A stretch of DNA of 64,000 nt from Numida meleagris. Taxonomy: Eukaryota; Chordata; Aves; Galliformes; Numididae. The notes under the pieces are model-generated. The model saw only the letters and a list, made by a program, of their open reading frames with translations, searched no databases and was not told where the DNA came from. Location: assembly GCF_002078875.1 (NCBI RefSeq), contig NC_034420.1:2913814-2977813 (forward strand), in the 5' to 3' direction. Made by a program: the position numbers and the translations under genes. Of this stretch, positions 36,301-47,600 are shown piece after piece. Each line of letters opens with the position of its first letter. Positions within the stretch are counted from its first letter, which is position 1.

Positions 36301-36985
36301 CGTGTGTCCAGCTCAGACGAGCTCCTCGTGCCATGTGCCACAGCACAGGAGGGCAGCTCATTAAGGGGGTCTGGTTCTGAAGACTTTCCAAGCTTTTTGT
36401 CTGAATCCAGTGAGGAAGAGGGAAGGACAATTCATTTTCCTTCAGGTCGTTTTTTCCTGCCCAAATCAATGTGATCTAAGGTGAAAATCTCTGCATGGAG
36501 TGAGGAGAAAGGAGGAATGAAACCAGCCTTCCTTTATCAGTGCTGCTGGCCTCAGGTTTATCGGGCACCATCTCTTTCCTAAAGGAAACAATGTCCATTT
36601 CCTTGGAACTATTCCAGACTTACTTTTAGCTTCTTACAGGTTGCAAAGCATTGAAACTTTGACAATCAGTACGTAGCAGAATTGCTTTTTTGTCTTCAGG
36701 TAGCTTAAGCCTCTCTGGTTCCAAGCCTTTATTAGACAGAATTTAACACATAAAGGAGTTGTAAAGCTTTGTGCTGCTCTTCAAGACTCCCTTATCAGTT
36801 TAGCTTCTGGAACATCTATGCAGTAAATCAGCAGGCACTGGGAACTGGAGGAAATCTGGTTATTCATGTGGGCAAAAGTCACTCTGAAGCCACAGAGTTT
36901 AAAACTTGTTTTTAAACAAGATATTTTTTAACCTTGCCAGTTGATTAAGCACTGTGCAACTTGCAGCAGAGATCGTTGTGGAAAT
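33361..36985. other. Unique intron-like sequence
   Basis: No exon or interspersed repeat is recognised. A short direct repeat ATCTATGGAT occurs twice at 33736-33757. The AT-rich stretch 34560-34830 carries many ATTA/TAAT cores (see findings). The GC-richer 35.8-36.45 kb part has open frames on both strands but no recognisable protein. Confidence 0.45.
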
Positions 36986-38478
36986 GAATCACAGATTCAT
37001 AGAATCGTTCGAGCTGGAAGGGACCTTTAAAGGTCATCTAATACAAATCCCTGCAACGAATAGGGACATCTACAGCTAAGAGCCCCATCCAGCCTGACCT
37101 TGAATGTCTCCAAGCACAGGACATCTACCACCTCTCCGAGCAACCTGTGCCACTGCCTCACCACCCTTACTGTAAAAACTTCTTCCTTATATCCAATCTA
37201 AATCTCCCCTCCTTTAGTCTGAAACCATTTCCCCTTGTCCTGTCACAACAGACCTTGCTGAAGAGTCTGTCCCCTTCCTTCTTACAGCCCCTTTAGATAC
37301 CGACAGGCCGCTACAGCTCTCTCTGGATCCTTCTCTTCTCCATGCTGCACAGCCCCAGCTCTCAGCCTGTCTTTGCAGGGAGGTGTTCCATCTCTGGGAT
37401 CATTTTTGTGCCCCTCCTCTGGATGTGCTCCAACAGCTCCATGTCTCTCCTGTGCTGAAGACTCCCCACCTGGATGCAGTGCTCCAGGTGAGGTCTCACA
37501 GCACAGAGCAGAGGGGAAGATCCCCTCCCTCGCCCTTGCTGGCCACGCTGTGGTTGGCTTTCTGGGCTGTGGGGGAACATTGCTGGCTCACGCCCAGCTT
37601 ACCATCCGTCTGTACCCGCAAGACCTTGCTCTTGGTTTTCCTGAGCCTCATGAGATTCACCCTGGCCCACTGCTCAGCCTATGACTCTCTGCATGGCATC
37701 CTGTCCCTCGGGTGTGTTGACCACATCACACAGCTTGGTATCACCTGTAAACTGCTGAGGGTGCACTCAATCCCACTGCTGATGTCATTGATAAAGATGT
37801 TAAAGAGCACTGGTCCCAGTACTGACCCCTTAGGAACACCACTTATCACTGATCTCCATTCAGATACTGACCCACTGACCAATACTCTCTGGGTACAATC
37901 TTGCAACTAGTTCCCAGCCCACTGAACAGTCCACCTCTCAAATCCTTAGCTTTCCAAATTGAAGAGAACAATGTTATGGGGGATTGTGTCAAAGGCCACA
38001 CTGAAATCCAGAGAGATGACGTCACTGGCTCTTCCATTCTCCACTGACACAGTTACACCATCATAAAAAGTGACAAGGTTGGTCAAGCAGGCTTTGCCCT
38101 TGGTGAAGCCATGCTGATTATCCCATATCACCTCCCTCATTTCCATGTGCCTTAGCATAGCTTCCAGGAGGATGTGCTCCACGATCTTTCCTGGTACTGA
38201 TGTGAGGCTAACAGGGCAGTAGTTCCCTGGGTCATCCTTTCCATCCTTCTTAAAAATGGGGTGCTGTGTTGCCTTTTTTCCAGTCACCAGGGACTGCCAT
38301 CACTTTTCAGATATCAGCAGGATTGGCTTGGTGACTAAGTCAGCCAGTTCCCTCAGGACTCTGGGATGCATTTCATCAGGACTCATAGACTTATGGATGT
38401 TCAGGTTCCCCAGGCGGTTGTGAACCCGATCTTCACTTACAGCAGGAAGGGCATCGCTCTCCCAGTTCCCACCTTCTG
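36986..38478 (-). mobile_element. CR1 LINE, 1.5-kb copy from RT start to 3' tail
   Basis: The 3' end on the plus strand reads TCATAGAATCGTTCGAGC. The copy extends, in minus sense, from [19 protein letters not shown] near 38470 through the whole RT to the 3' UTR. It belongs to the same subfamily as the 7.6-8.1 kb fragment. It is 5'-truncated just before the RT domain. Confidence 0.95.
37300..38470 (-). pseudogene. CR1 reverse-transcriptase pseudogene, nearly full RT domain
   Basis: Minus-strand blocks in order are [19 protein letters not shown], then (38287-37946, one open frame) [40 protein letters not shown] and motif [17 protein letters not shown]. Next come [20 protein letters not shown] (37679-37906) and motif C, read [11 protein letters not shown] near 37753-37727 where CR1 normally has FADDTKL. 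The last block is VRPHLEHCIQVGSLQHRRDM. Known: motif A and C aspartates form the polymerase active site. Motif A is kept here, but motif C has lost its first aspartate (ADD to TGD). Stops and frameshifts split the frame, for example after the GSVLGPVLF block. It is a dead copy. Confidence 0.93.
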
Positions 38479-39596
38479 AACATTTATTCCAATATTGCTT
38501 TTATATAAATATTGCCTTTATATAAATTAAGTGACCTTTCTGCTCTTGTTATCTGACAAATTGCATAGCAACCACCAGGATGACTCACACCCTTTAATAT
38601 TATAATACAACATTCTCTAAATTATTTAGTTGTCAAAATGAATGTGCACGGAGCTTATGCAATCCTTAGCCATAGCCTCAGCCAAGTGGTTCTCGCACAC
38701 GGTGGGTGGATGAGGAGCTCATACAGATGGAAAGCAACTCCATAACCCAGCAGCTGTGTTCGCAAATGGTGCTTTTAAAAATTAAAGAACCTGACAGTAA
38801 GTTGCTTCCTTTTTGCAGGCTCTTTAGACCTTCCTATGTAATTAAACGCTGTTATATCCTGCTACGAAAAATACAGATTGGTGTCAAAAATCCTACTGAA
38901 AGGCTACCGCCCCTGATTAAACTCTGCAGGGCTTTGAAAATTTAAGTTCAAACCTCAGCTTCTTGCAGCTCACCAGCTTCAGCAAGTTTGCAGCAACATT
39001 AATCAGCATGAAATAATGAGGCTGTGAGAGGCACCGTGTGATTTCTTTATTTCATCTTATCATCATCATTATAATTTAAAATTTTAATGTCAAGAACTTG
39101 ACAAGTGTTTGAGCAAGAAGAATCACTGTCTCAACAGCGATTAAGGTCCGTCAGAGAAACGTGCTCGATCCCAAAGAAAAGCAATGGATCTGTCCTGTCA
39201 CCACAATGTAACCCAAACCTCTGCTGGGTGCTGTTGACAGTGTAATGGGCTGGTTCAAAAGCCCCATGTCTCTTCCAAATCGTGTGTTTCCTGTCTCCAG
39301 ACAGAAGCAGACTCCACTATGGGAAAAAATTTAGTAAATGCTGGGCCTCTGGCAAAGGTGCACTCATCCCCACTCTGCTATAACACGAAGAGACAAAGGG
39401 ACATAAGTAGGTTGATGCGTTCCCTGGCATCAGGCACCATGAGCTGGACAACAGGTGTACTTGAGAAGACCATCATACTTTTTTTTGTATGGGGAAATCA
39501 TGCCTCAAAAATAAACATGTTAGAGCCACACTAGATGCTATGAGGAGAAGTGACAACCCCCAGAAACAATCTGTGAAGTACCTAAAGAAAGAAACA
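38479..39596. other. Unique intron-like sequence
   Basis: It contains a short direct repeat, ATTGC(C/T)TTTATATAAAT, at 38494-38527. Nothing else is recognised. Confidence 0.45.
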
Positions 39597-39880
39597 GTGC
39601 AAACTGCTCACCACTGCAGACCATTCATGCTCAGTCCCCAGCAGCACAGCTCACTCCTCCTCAGCCAGCTCCCTCCAGTTTTACAGTTCCCTATGATGCT
39701 ATATCCCTTGGGCCAGTTTGGGTCAGCTGTCCTGGTTCTGTCCCCTCCCAGCTTTTCGTGCCCCCTCAATCCCCTCACTGGCAGTTGATAACACAGTGTC
39801 AACACTGACTTTCTCCTATATTCAAAGCACGACACCAGACACTGTGAAAAATTAACTCGATCTCAGCTGAAACCAGGACA
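39597..39880 (-). mobile_element. Endogenous retroviral LTR, 5' part, same family as the 47.1-kb LTR
   Basis: The reverse complement starts TGTCCTGGTTTCAGCTGAG at 39880. It then follows the 47.1-kb copy block by block: GTTAAT, GTTGATAACAC-like, AGCTGGGAGGGGACAGAACC, ACCCAAACTGG, GGCTG, GTGAGCAGTT. The part where the other copy has TTTCAGTTGTTGCTGAGCAG is deleted here. It fades out near 39597, so only the U3 side remains. No internal retroviral sequence and no paired LTR are seen. Confidence 0.85.
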
Positions 39881-42800
39881 GGGATTGATGTCACAAGAGC
39901 TGGTACGATGCCAGGCAGGGAGAACCCAAACCAGTGGAAGCGGCAGGGCATCTGTCTGGCAGGAACTAGGAGCAGTCCTTTAAATCATTTCTGAATAGCC
40001 ATCAGAACCACAGAAATGCTCATTCCCTGTCTCAGCAAGAATCTAAACCATGTTTTTGGCAGTGCTGCCAACATTGCCGTGAGGCTCCTTTCATGTTTCA
40101 AACCATTTGACATGTATCTCGTACTTCCAGAATTCTTGCTTATATTACATTAGGCACATAATCTGTGTAATTTGCATTGAATCCTACTGAGAAATGGTAG
40201 ATTCGTAGTGAAAAATTCCCATCCCTAGTTTAGAACTGCCAAAAAATAAGCTGCTAAGGTGAACCAAAGTCCAGGGCTGCAAAGCTGGGACTCTCAGCAG
40301 AGAGGATAAGCCCCGATTGCTCACACACAGCCAGCTGTCCCCAGGCCGTGTCAGTTCTGCTTTCAGCATCACCACCCGGAGAGCAACAGGTGACGTGGAA
40401 ACCCTCCATCAGGTTAGACTTCCAGCTAAGAGATGTGCACCTGCTCCAGGCTCTAAGTGGCTGTGTGCATTATAGATGTGAAGTTGAAAAGACAGAACTA
40501 GACTGGAGTGAATGCTATAATGAGCAATTTCAGCCTCTCATTGATCAAAGAATAGTTGAGGCTGCAAGGGACCTCGGGAACCAAGTACTTAATGGAGGGT
40601 TAATTTGCACAAGGATGTTTGTTTTCTATACAGCACAATCCTCCCTGATGGCTTAACCTCAATGGTTAAACAGATGTTTTTGTTTTTCAAAGACAAATAT
40701 TTTTTCTGTGCATTTCACACTCTAACTTGGTCTCTAAGCTCAGCCCTCAGGACTACCAAAGCACTTAGACCATTCTATTTTGTATGCAAAAGGATCCTTG
40801 TTGCTGCTCCAACCAGACCAAACTGGCGTGCTTCTGCCCAGAGGAGAACAAGTACCCTGCCAGTCTGGAAGGGAAAAGCTGAGCCCCACATCTTTGCCAA
40901 CAGGTACCCTGGGGCACAGGGCAAATGCCACACAGTCATGCTTGCAGATTTAGAAAGGTTTAGGGTTACTTATTATTACGATCCGATGATCACAATCTAA
41001 TTTAAAACAACTGCCATTTTGCAACAGAAGTGGTTTAAATAAGCATCAGCATTAATTCCAGAAGGCTAACATTATACATAGACACTTCTCTGAGCACCCA
41101 CTGAGCATGCTGGCTGCCCTGGGAACTCACCCTCAACCCTCTGCATTTCAGCCTTGCCCCCCTTCAGCACACAGGACCCCATCCCAGCTTCACAGCAGCT
41201 TGAAACACAAGACAGCAATGAAAAGTTATCGAATACAAAAGGCTGTGACGAAGATGTAGCTGGTAATATTTCTTGAAACAGAATATTTCTTTTTTAACAG
41301 AAGTGCTTTCCACAAACCTACTGAAACCACGCAACACTTTAATGTATTCTCAAATCATTTCGGCTGAATTTCCATCATATTGATTGCAACAAGCACAGTA
41401 AACATCTTAAGGACTTTCATGTCTATTCTCCCAGTCAAGTCCACTCACTGTGTGCCCAGCAGCATACAATAAGCAATGTTTTAATGGGATCTAATCCCTA
41501 AAGAGATGTATTTCATCTTTCTATTTTTCCTAAAGCAGTGCTTCCAAGTGAGCCATATTCCCCCGCTACCCAAAAACCCAGCTCTAATTCTGGTAGCGGG
41601 ATGTGATTCCTATTTGAACAGCATTCTCTTATTTTTCACCTAGCAGCACCAGAGCAACTCTGCTGCTGGGCCCTGGATCCACGCTGGGAAGGGGCAGAGG
41701 AGCCACAGCCACGGCCTGCCCTGTGGTCACCCTGCAGCTTTGGGAGACCTGAGGTGTATGGCGCAGAGCAAGGACAGTGCCTGTGTGCTCAGGGACCTCT
41801 CTGGGGAGAGGTGAAGCAGATGCAGCTGCAGAGAGGGGGTGCTCAGCATCACAGGAAAAGCCTCTCCGAATCGAGGAGGTTTAGCTACTCCCAGACTAGT
41901 CCAACCCGCAGTATATCAGAGTAATCCTTGCATTTTATGCCCTTTCATCCTGTTATTTTAAAGTCATTAGCCGTGATATAAAAGGTCTTTCCTTTAAACA
42001 TGAGATTACCAGCTCTATTATAGCAGAAACTTATGGAAAATCGAGATTTGTAGGGCTGACTGAACTTGAGTTATTAAAATGATGACAGATTTATTGATGA
42101 TGGACCATTATGTCCCTGCACTAAAGAAACAGACATGCCAGCGAGCTTTGCTTGTTAAGGACATAAGTTAAAGATCTTTGCATCTAATTATACCATTTAT
42201 TTTAATTTTGCTGTTGGTTTAAACTCCTGAAATGGGATGCCTGTAAATGAATTAGCAGCTTTCCATGTGATAAATCTATTTACATTGTCTTCATATCAAG
42301 TTTGAGGGTTCCTCTTATGCTCTGTAGTGCAATCGTAGTGAGAACTATGCAGGGAAATTACTGAGGATATCTGATTTGATGGGAAACACTGTGCAGCATC
42401 ACTTATGGCCATCAGTGAGCATACAATGTGTGAATGCAGCCAAATGACCAGGTCCATCCTACAAGTAGCTGCACGCTGAGACATTCAAAACTGCATTTTT
42501 CGTCCCCCTCACCATTTTCATAGCATTACGCATGTGCAAAAAACTATAGCCAAGTAAAATGCTTCAGAGACACAAGAGCATGCTTACTTGGAAACTTTGT
42601 CCTGGAGCTCAGCCCATTATGGGATAGAAAGCCTGTGCTGCATAGATCCTGGGAACCAGGTGGATGTAAGTTTTAACACAACAGATGAGTGTAAAGTCAA
42701 CCCAAACAGGACAGGACCAGCTTACACTACCTGCTTGTTTTCCAGGCTAGAGGCTGAGCCATGGGACAAGGACACATTCTGAGTGGTGTGTGCCCAAGCA

Positions 42801-44924
42801 ACATGTTTCATGGGAAAAGAAGAGAAGCATGCACTTAGCACGTGGGAGTATTGCCTGCACATGGAAGGAAGGTGCAGCAAAAGGAAGCTGTAGAAATATT
42901 TTGGGCATACGAACACTACTTACTGAAGCTGTCCTGGTAATTCAGCCTTGACTTTTTTGTACTTAGAATACATCAGTGCTGCTGAAACACAGTTGTCTCC
43001 CAAGAAAGTTTAAATAATAGATCTAAATAAGTTAGAAGGAGATAGAAGTCCTGCCATTTCAAATGACACAAACATTGAGTCTGGTCTAATTCACGCGCGG
43101 GGAAGCCGTGCCTGTTCATACAAAGCCGCCTTCCCTGCAACATACCACACCAAAGGGCAATAATTTTCTTACGTCTAAGCACCCTTAGCAATGCCCAATT
43201 TTATGCAGAATCTTTTTCAGTAATTTTCCCGCAGTGTTGGTTTCCCACCCCCTACAGGCACAGAGCTGTGGTGACAGGGCACGCAGGGGGTGCAGAGCAG
43301 AAAGCTCTGGAGGTTTACATTGGAACAGCTGAGCGCATTTAGAGGGCAGTCTGTGTTGGGCCTTACAAATCTGATTATTTTACACCATCAGGCAGAGCCT
43401 TCAAAGCCTTTCCCATTTACCACCTACTGTTCCTCCTGCTAGCAAATCTTGCAGTACTTCTTGTCACTCGACCTGGAACGCACTCGCTCAATATGCTCAT
43501 TTCCACAATTATAAAATAGCGGCTCCCTTTTAAAAATGTTTTCCCTAAAACAAACGCGTTAAGGCCACCAAAACTCAATGTAAGCAGCGCTGCAGCATCC
43601 ATGCACAACGAGCGAGGAGAAGCTGGCCTACCTTGCTCTGGTTCTTCCAGGGACTTCCTGCCCTCCTCCCAGCCCTCCTCAGCTGCACTGGGTTTTCCTC
43701 GGCCTTGGAGGTGAGGCAGCTCCTGCGCAGCAGAGGCAAAGCAGCGTGGCACAGCTCCAGGAGGGCCCTACAGATTGTGATTCCTTGGTTTGCCCCTTTT
43801 TGTGCATGCAGACACACGCTTACTGACTGAGCATCCTGAAAGCCACAGAGGTAATGCTGGAATTTCCTTTTGTGCCAGTGTCACTCTACAGTCCGGCTGC
43901 ACAAATAATTCGCGTTTGGACTGATACCAGGGAAGAAAAAAAGCAAAGATTACAGCTGGATCTCAGCTTTGAAGAGCCTCACTCAACCCAAGGGACGAGC
44001 CAATTTCAAACCCCTGCAAGCGGCTGGAAGCTTCACCCGGATGCAGAGATGGACAAGCCAAGAACGTGCCTGCAGTCCCACAGCAAGAGGAGGTGGGACC
44101 ACACCTGCTGCCAAGCTCCGACCGGAGGGATGTGCAAATTCCCTTCCAGATGAACAGCTCATTAGCCAGAGAGTACAGCTCTGAAGCTCACAATGATGAT
44201 TTCCATGAACAAGCATTAATATAGCTTTGAAATGCTATAGATGATGCTACAAAATGCAGAGTACAGATCCCCACGCTGCTGCTGAAATTAAAGGCTGCCT
44301 CATCCTCTGGAACATGATTGCTTCAGGAATTGTCGGATGGCTTCATTTTCATCTTGCTTATACTGCTCCTTACTAAGTTTTCATGTATGTCTACAAACAT
44401 ACATACACACAAATACATATGGGTCTATATCCAAACACATACTTATATACCCACACAAACCTTTCAAATAGCCCGAACTCTTTACAAAAGACAGGGAACT
44501 TTATTTTTCTGCCCATGCAGTACACAAGTAGTTGATGAAAAGAACTGAGAATTACGTGCCCTGCCAGAACGCAGCATCTCGCCGCTCTGACTCGGCCCCA
44601 GTGCCCCTCCTCTCAAAAGGCCGATTGCAGTTCCCACTGGTAAGACAACACCATCCAAACCCAACACCTACACGTTGTCTCCTGAGCCCAGAGCCCACAT
44701 CTGAGCAGCGGGCCGGGGCTGCACAGCTCAGAGCATTGCTGCACATGTGCTCCACATGGGACAGATGTAGGAAGGACCAGCAAGGCCGAGTTTCACCTGC
44801 CATAAGGATTTAGCACCTAGCACCTTGGGATGCTTTTTCCAAAGTGTTGGCTTACAGTCCTGCCAAGAGAGTATCATCTCAGAGCTGGGATCTCCATTTC
44901 AGTGCAAGCTGCCCCTCACACAGC
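39881..44924. other. Unique intron-like sequence
   Basis: No exon recognised. A small CR1-like scrap lies at 40541-40582. AT-rich 42040-42310 is a candidate conserved element (see findings). An ACAT/ACAC-rich microsatellite-like patch lies at 44388-44460. Confidence 0.45.
40541..40582 (-). mobile_element. Possible CR1 LINE 3' scrap
   Basis: GAATAGTTGAGGCTGCAAGG, followed by GACCTCGGG, resembles the reverse complement of a CR1 3' end (GAATxGTTGAGGTTGGAAGG, GACCTCTGG). Only ~35 bases support it and no tail repeat is present. Confidence 0.35.
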
Positions 44925-44929
44925 GCGTC
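44925..44929. repeat. Target-site duplication GCGTC (left of solo LTR)
   Basis: GCGTC directly precedes the TGTCAACGG end of the LTR and is repeated exactly after its other end. Confidence 0.9.
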
Positions 44930-45458
44930 TGTCAACGGTTTACGGGCGTTAGGCCCGATTCCGTGACGAAGGGGACGGGGGACCCAAGGGCCCACATCCC
45001 GGGAAAAGGGGAAAGGGGAAAAGGGTAAGGAGATGGCCCTGAGAGCAAAGAACAGCGGCAACAATCTGAGGAGAAACAAACTAATTTACTAAATAAGATA
45101 TCGGAATGCAAAACAACACACTATAATACAATATAATTACAATTTAAGCTGACAAATCCAATACAGAGAGAGAGAATGTCCCAAAATCAAGGTAGGCCTT
45201 ACTCTACTACCGACGATAAGACGGCTGGAGAGCGAGGTGCTGCCAAGATGAGAGACAGCGGAAAAAGGGACCAGGTCTCGTGTTCTGCAAGTTTTTATAC
45301 TGCGAGCTTTTATCTTTTCCCTCCGGCTGGAAAATGGTAACAGAGGAGCAAAGTGCCGTGGGGAATGTAGTAGTCCTTCTCTTCTGAGAACCAGGTACAT
45401 TCACTACATGATGTTATGATGTGGAGTACCAACAACCGAAAATCATAAAACCATGACA
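44930..45458 (-). mobile_element. Complete solo LTR of an endogenous retrovirus (529 bp)
   Basis: Read on the minus strand it begins TGTCATGGTTTTATGATT and ends CGTTGACA, so the ends are the retroviral TG...CA with a 5-bp inverted repeat TGTCA/TGACA. It is flanked by a perfect 5-bp duplication GCGTC. A TATA box (CAGTATAAAAAC, complement of 45291-45302) lies about 160 bases into it, implying a short U3 of roughly 190 bases. A possible AGTAAA poly-A signal is the complement of 45085-45090. CpG-rich U5 (44925-45005) and a GGGGAAAA purine run (45001-45025) follow. No internal region or second LTR is present, so it is the product of LTR-LTR recombination. The 5-bp duplication suits ERVL-type or other 5-bp integrases. 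I recall this LTR type from galliform genomes but cannot name the family. Confidence 0.93.
45290..45303 (-). promoter_or_regulatory. TATA box of the solo LTR
   Basis: Minus-strand GCAGTATAAAAACTTG is a good TATA element at the expected place in an LTR. It points toward lower coordinates, the same direction as the KCNIP-like gene, so any residual LTR transcription would run with the host gene. Confidence 0.7.
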
Positions 45459-45463
45459 GCGTC
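45459..45463. repeat. Target-site duplication GCGTC (right of solo LTR)
   Basis: Exact copy of the 5 bases left of the LTR. Confidence 0.9.
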
Positions 45464-45485
45464 CCAAGCCCCAAGCCCCAAGCCC
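45463..45485. repeat. CCCAAGC short tandem repeat (about 3 units)
   Basis: Three CCCAAGC/CCCAAGCC units in direct contact with the LTR target-site duplication. Confidence 0.85.
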
Positions 45486-45519
45486 TTCCCACCCACGCGG
45501 CCTCTGCAGCAGCAGCAGA

Positions 45520-45541
45520 TGCACCAGGAGCTGCTGGTGCA
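45520..45541. repeat. Perfect inverted repeat (8-bp arms, 6-base loop)
   Basis: TGCACCAG and CTGGTGCA flank GAGCTG. It can form a small hairpin on either strand. Confidence 0.9.
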
Positions 45542-46615
45542 AAAACTCAAGAGGGATCCAATGAATCACCCCATTTCCTGCACCCATCGCAGTGCTGCTG
45601 TCCTTCAGTGCCCCATGCAGCATGCTCCTGCTGCTATGTCTTTAGCCTACTCTGAAACACGGTACTGCAGTAATCATGACAGAGTTCTGCACTGCTCCCT
45701 GAAGCTACACTCCCGCATATGCCCATGCCAATAACAAGAGCTATTTTTATAGTGCAAAGTCATAGGTTTAACCTGGTCAGAGGCAACCAGCTGCTTTTGA
45801 TGGACGCTGTTGTCTGCTTTTCAATCCAAACAGTGTGGGACATACCAAGAGTAAAGTCACTGAGCACAGGATGCCAAACCGCTGGGTCCTCTGGGAGACA
45901 TAACCTTGAGAATTTCCTTTTGAACCGCTGGCTGAAGAATTAAACACCAACATGCAGACTGGGCAATTGAGAAGTCAGTGGAAAACTAGAATTAGTGGTT
46001 TGCAGGTTGTGGATTACAACAGGAACAGTAAAGCAGGGACGGGTCTGGCAGCTGTTATTTGCTCCTTAGTGCCAGCTGTGCTGAGAGAGAAGCATGCTCT
46101 GCCTCCCCCAGCTTACCAGCTAAAGAGTGCAAAAAATAATAATCAGAGGAGACAACCACACAGCAGGAGACCTCAGAGCAAGATGCAAATCCCTGTCCTT
46201 GTATACTGCAAAGGTAATGGCACGATGCATGCAGATTAGCACTTGTGAGCCTCAGAATAAATGGATTTTCAGAAGGGATTTAACTAATGAGTAAGCAAAA
46301 CTCTTCCGGCAAGAGTTAATGCCTAAAAAGCAATCCTTTAATATTCCAGAAAGCACTGAATTCCTTTTGTTTCCTTATTAAGCCTTTGGCGTTCCGGTGC
46401 CTGAAGTAGCAGCAGAGGCGGGTCCCACCCTGCGTGCAGCAGGGGGCAGCGGGCAACCCTGTGCTGCAGGATGCAGGTGGGTGCCAGTAGGGAAGCACAG
46501 GGCTGGGGGTGAGCTGGCTGAGATGCTCTGGCAGTCCAGGGCTGTGCGGCTGCAGGTGGAGGCCTGGGGCTTCGCCTGTCTGGGGGCAGGAGGGCTGTGC
46601 GCCGCTTGCCCCTGA

Positions 46616-46712
46616 GTTCCCTTGTTTTCCCCCGTTTTCTCTTGTTTTCTCCTTTTTTTCCTTGTTTAATTCTTTTTTTTCCCTCTGTTTTCCCCTTATC
46701 CCCTTGTTTTCA
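46616..46712. repeat. Pyrimidine-rich low-complexity tract
   Basis: Repeated variants of CCTTGTTTTCTCC/CCCTTTTTT run for about 95 bases on the plus strand. The minus-strand reading is a meaningless Lys/Glu-rich frame. Confidence 0.85.
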
Positions 46713-47103
46713 CCACACCACATCTTTGCAAGTGAGAGTCAGCAAAGCTATGTTTTAACCCTCTGTACAGTTTAAGGGGGTTGTGAACAAGGAATGGGTT
46801 TGTACCTTATGGTGAGGGAAGCAGCTGCAGCCCTCCCCTCCAAACCTGTGGTGGGAGCCTCATGGCTGAGTTTGGTTCCTCGCATTTCTCACTGTAAAAC
46901 CGGCCTCTTTTGCCTCAGTCCTCCCTGCGTACAGTGAGGGTGGTTTACCTGCGTGGCACAGCACACAAGACCTGCTCCACCACAGCCAGGAGCTTCCCCC
47001 GACCCGCAGTCCCTGAGGCCATCTCTGCCACTTCCACAGCAGCAGTGAGTGGGCTATTGGGGCCTTACCGAGCTCTCCCTGTATGTGCCTTTTCCTGTAA
47101 TTC

Positions 47104-47600
47104 TGTCCTGGTTTCAGCTGGGACAGAGTTGATTTGCACCACAGGGTCTGGTGCTATATTTTGGCTGTAGGAGAAAAACACTGTTGATAACACAGCAGTG
47201 TTTCAGTTGTTGCTGAGCAGCGCTGCACAGAGCCAAGGACGTTTCAGCTTCTCATCCTGCCCTGCCAGCGAGGGGCTGTGGGGCACAGGGGGCTGGGAGG
47301 GGATGGAACCAGGGCAGGTGACCCAAACTGGCCAAAGGGTCCTTCCACACCATATGGCATCCTATGAAAAAACAATAAAACTGAGGAAAGTTGGCTGGGG
47401 GCAGCCGCTGCTCGGGGACTGGCTGGGCATTGATTGGCAAGGGGTGAGCAGTTGTGCTGAGCATCACTTGCTTTGTAAATATACATATATTATTAACATT
47501 ACTATCATTTCTTTCTTCATTTTCTGTCTCAGTAAGTGGTTTTTATCTCAATCTATGAACTCAACTTTTTTTCCCCCCGATTCTCTCCCTCATCCCACTG
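47104..47600 (+). mobile_element. Endogenous retroviral LTR, 3'-truncated
   Basis: It starts TGTCCTGGTTTCAGCTGGG and runs through GTTGATAACACAGCAGTG, CAGTTGTTGCTGAGCAGCG, GAGCCAAGGACGTTTCAGC, GACCCAAACTGG, CATATGGCATCC, GGCAGCCGCTGCTCGGGGAC and CCCCCGATTCTCTCCCTCAT. This is a widespread bird LTR family as I remember it. The expected CpG-rich 3' end (with the closing ACA) is missing after 47600. The 39.6-39.9 kb copy is the same family in the other orientation. No internal retroviral genes are seen. Confidence 0.9.

Larger units (their letters stand above)
45464..47103. other. Unique sequence between two LTRs
   Basis: It holds a perfect 8-bp-arm hairpin at 45520-45541, a GC-rich block at 46390-46615 and a pyrimidine-rich block at 46616-46712. 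No exon is recognised. Confidence 0.45.

Noticed and set aside
44388..44460. Possible satellite array
   Set aside because: Only short irregular ACAT/ACAC words; a degenerate microsatellite at most.
46316..46723. Lysine/glutamate-rich minus-strand protein
   Set aside because: It is the translation of a pyrimidine-rich low-complexity tract, with no conserved features.
39597..47600. A provirus bounded by the two related LTRs
   Set aside because: They are in opposite orientation, and no gag, pol or env-like sequence lies between them.
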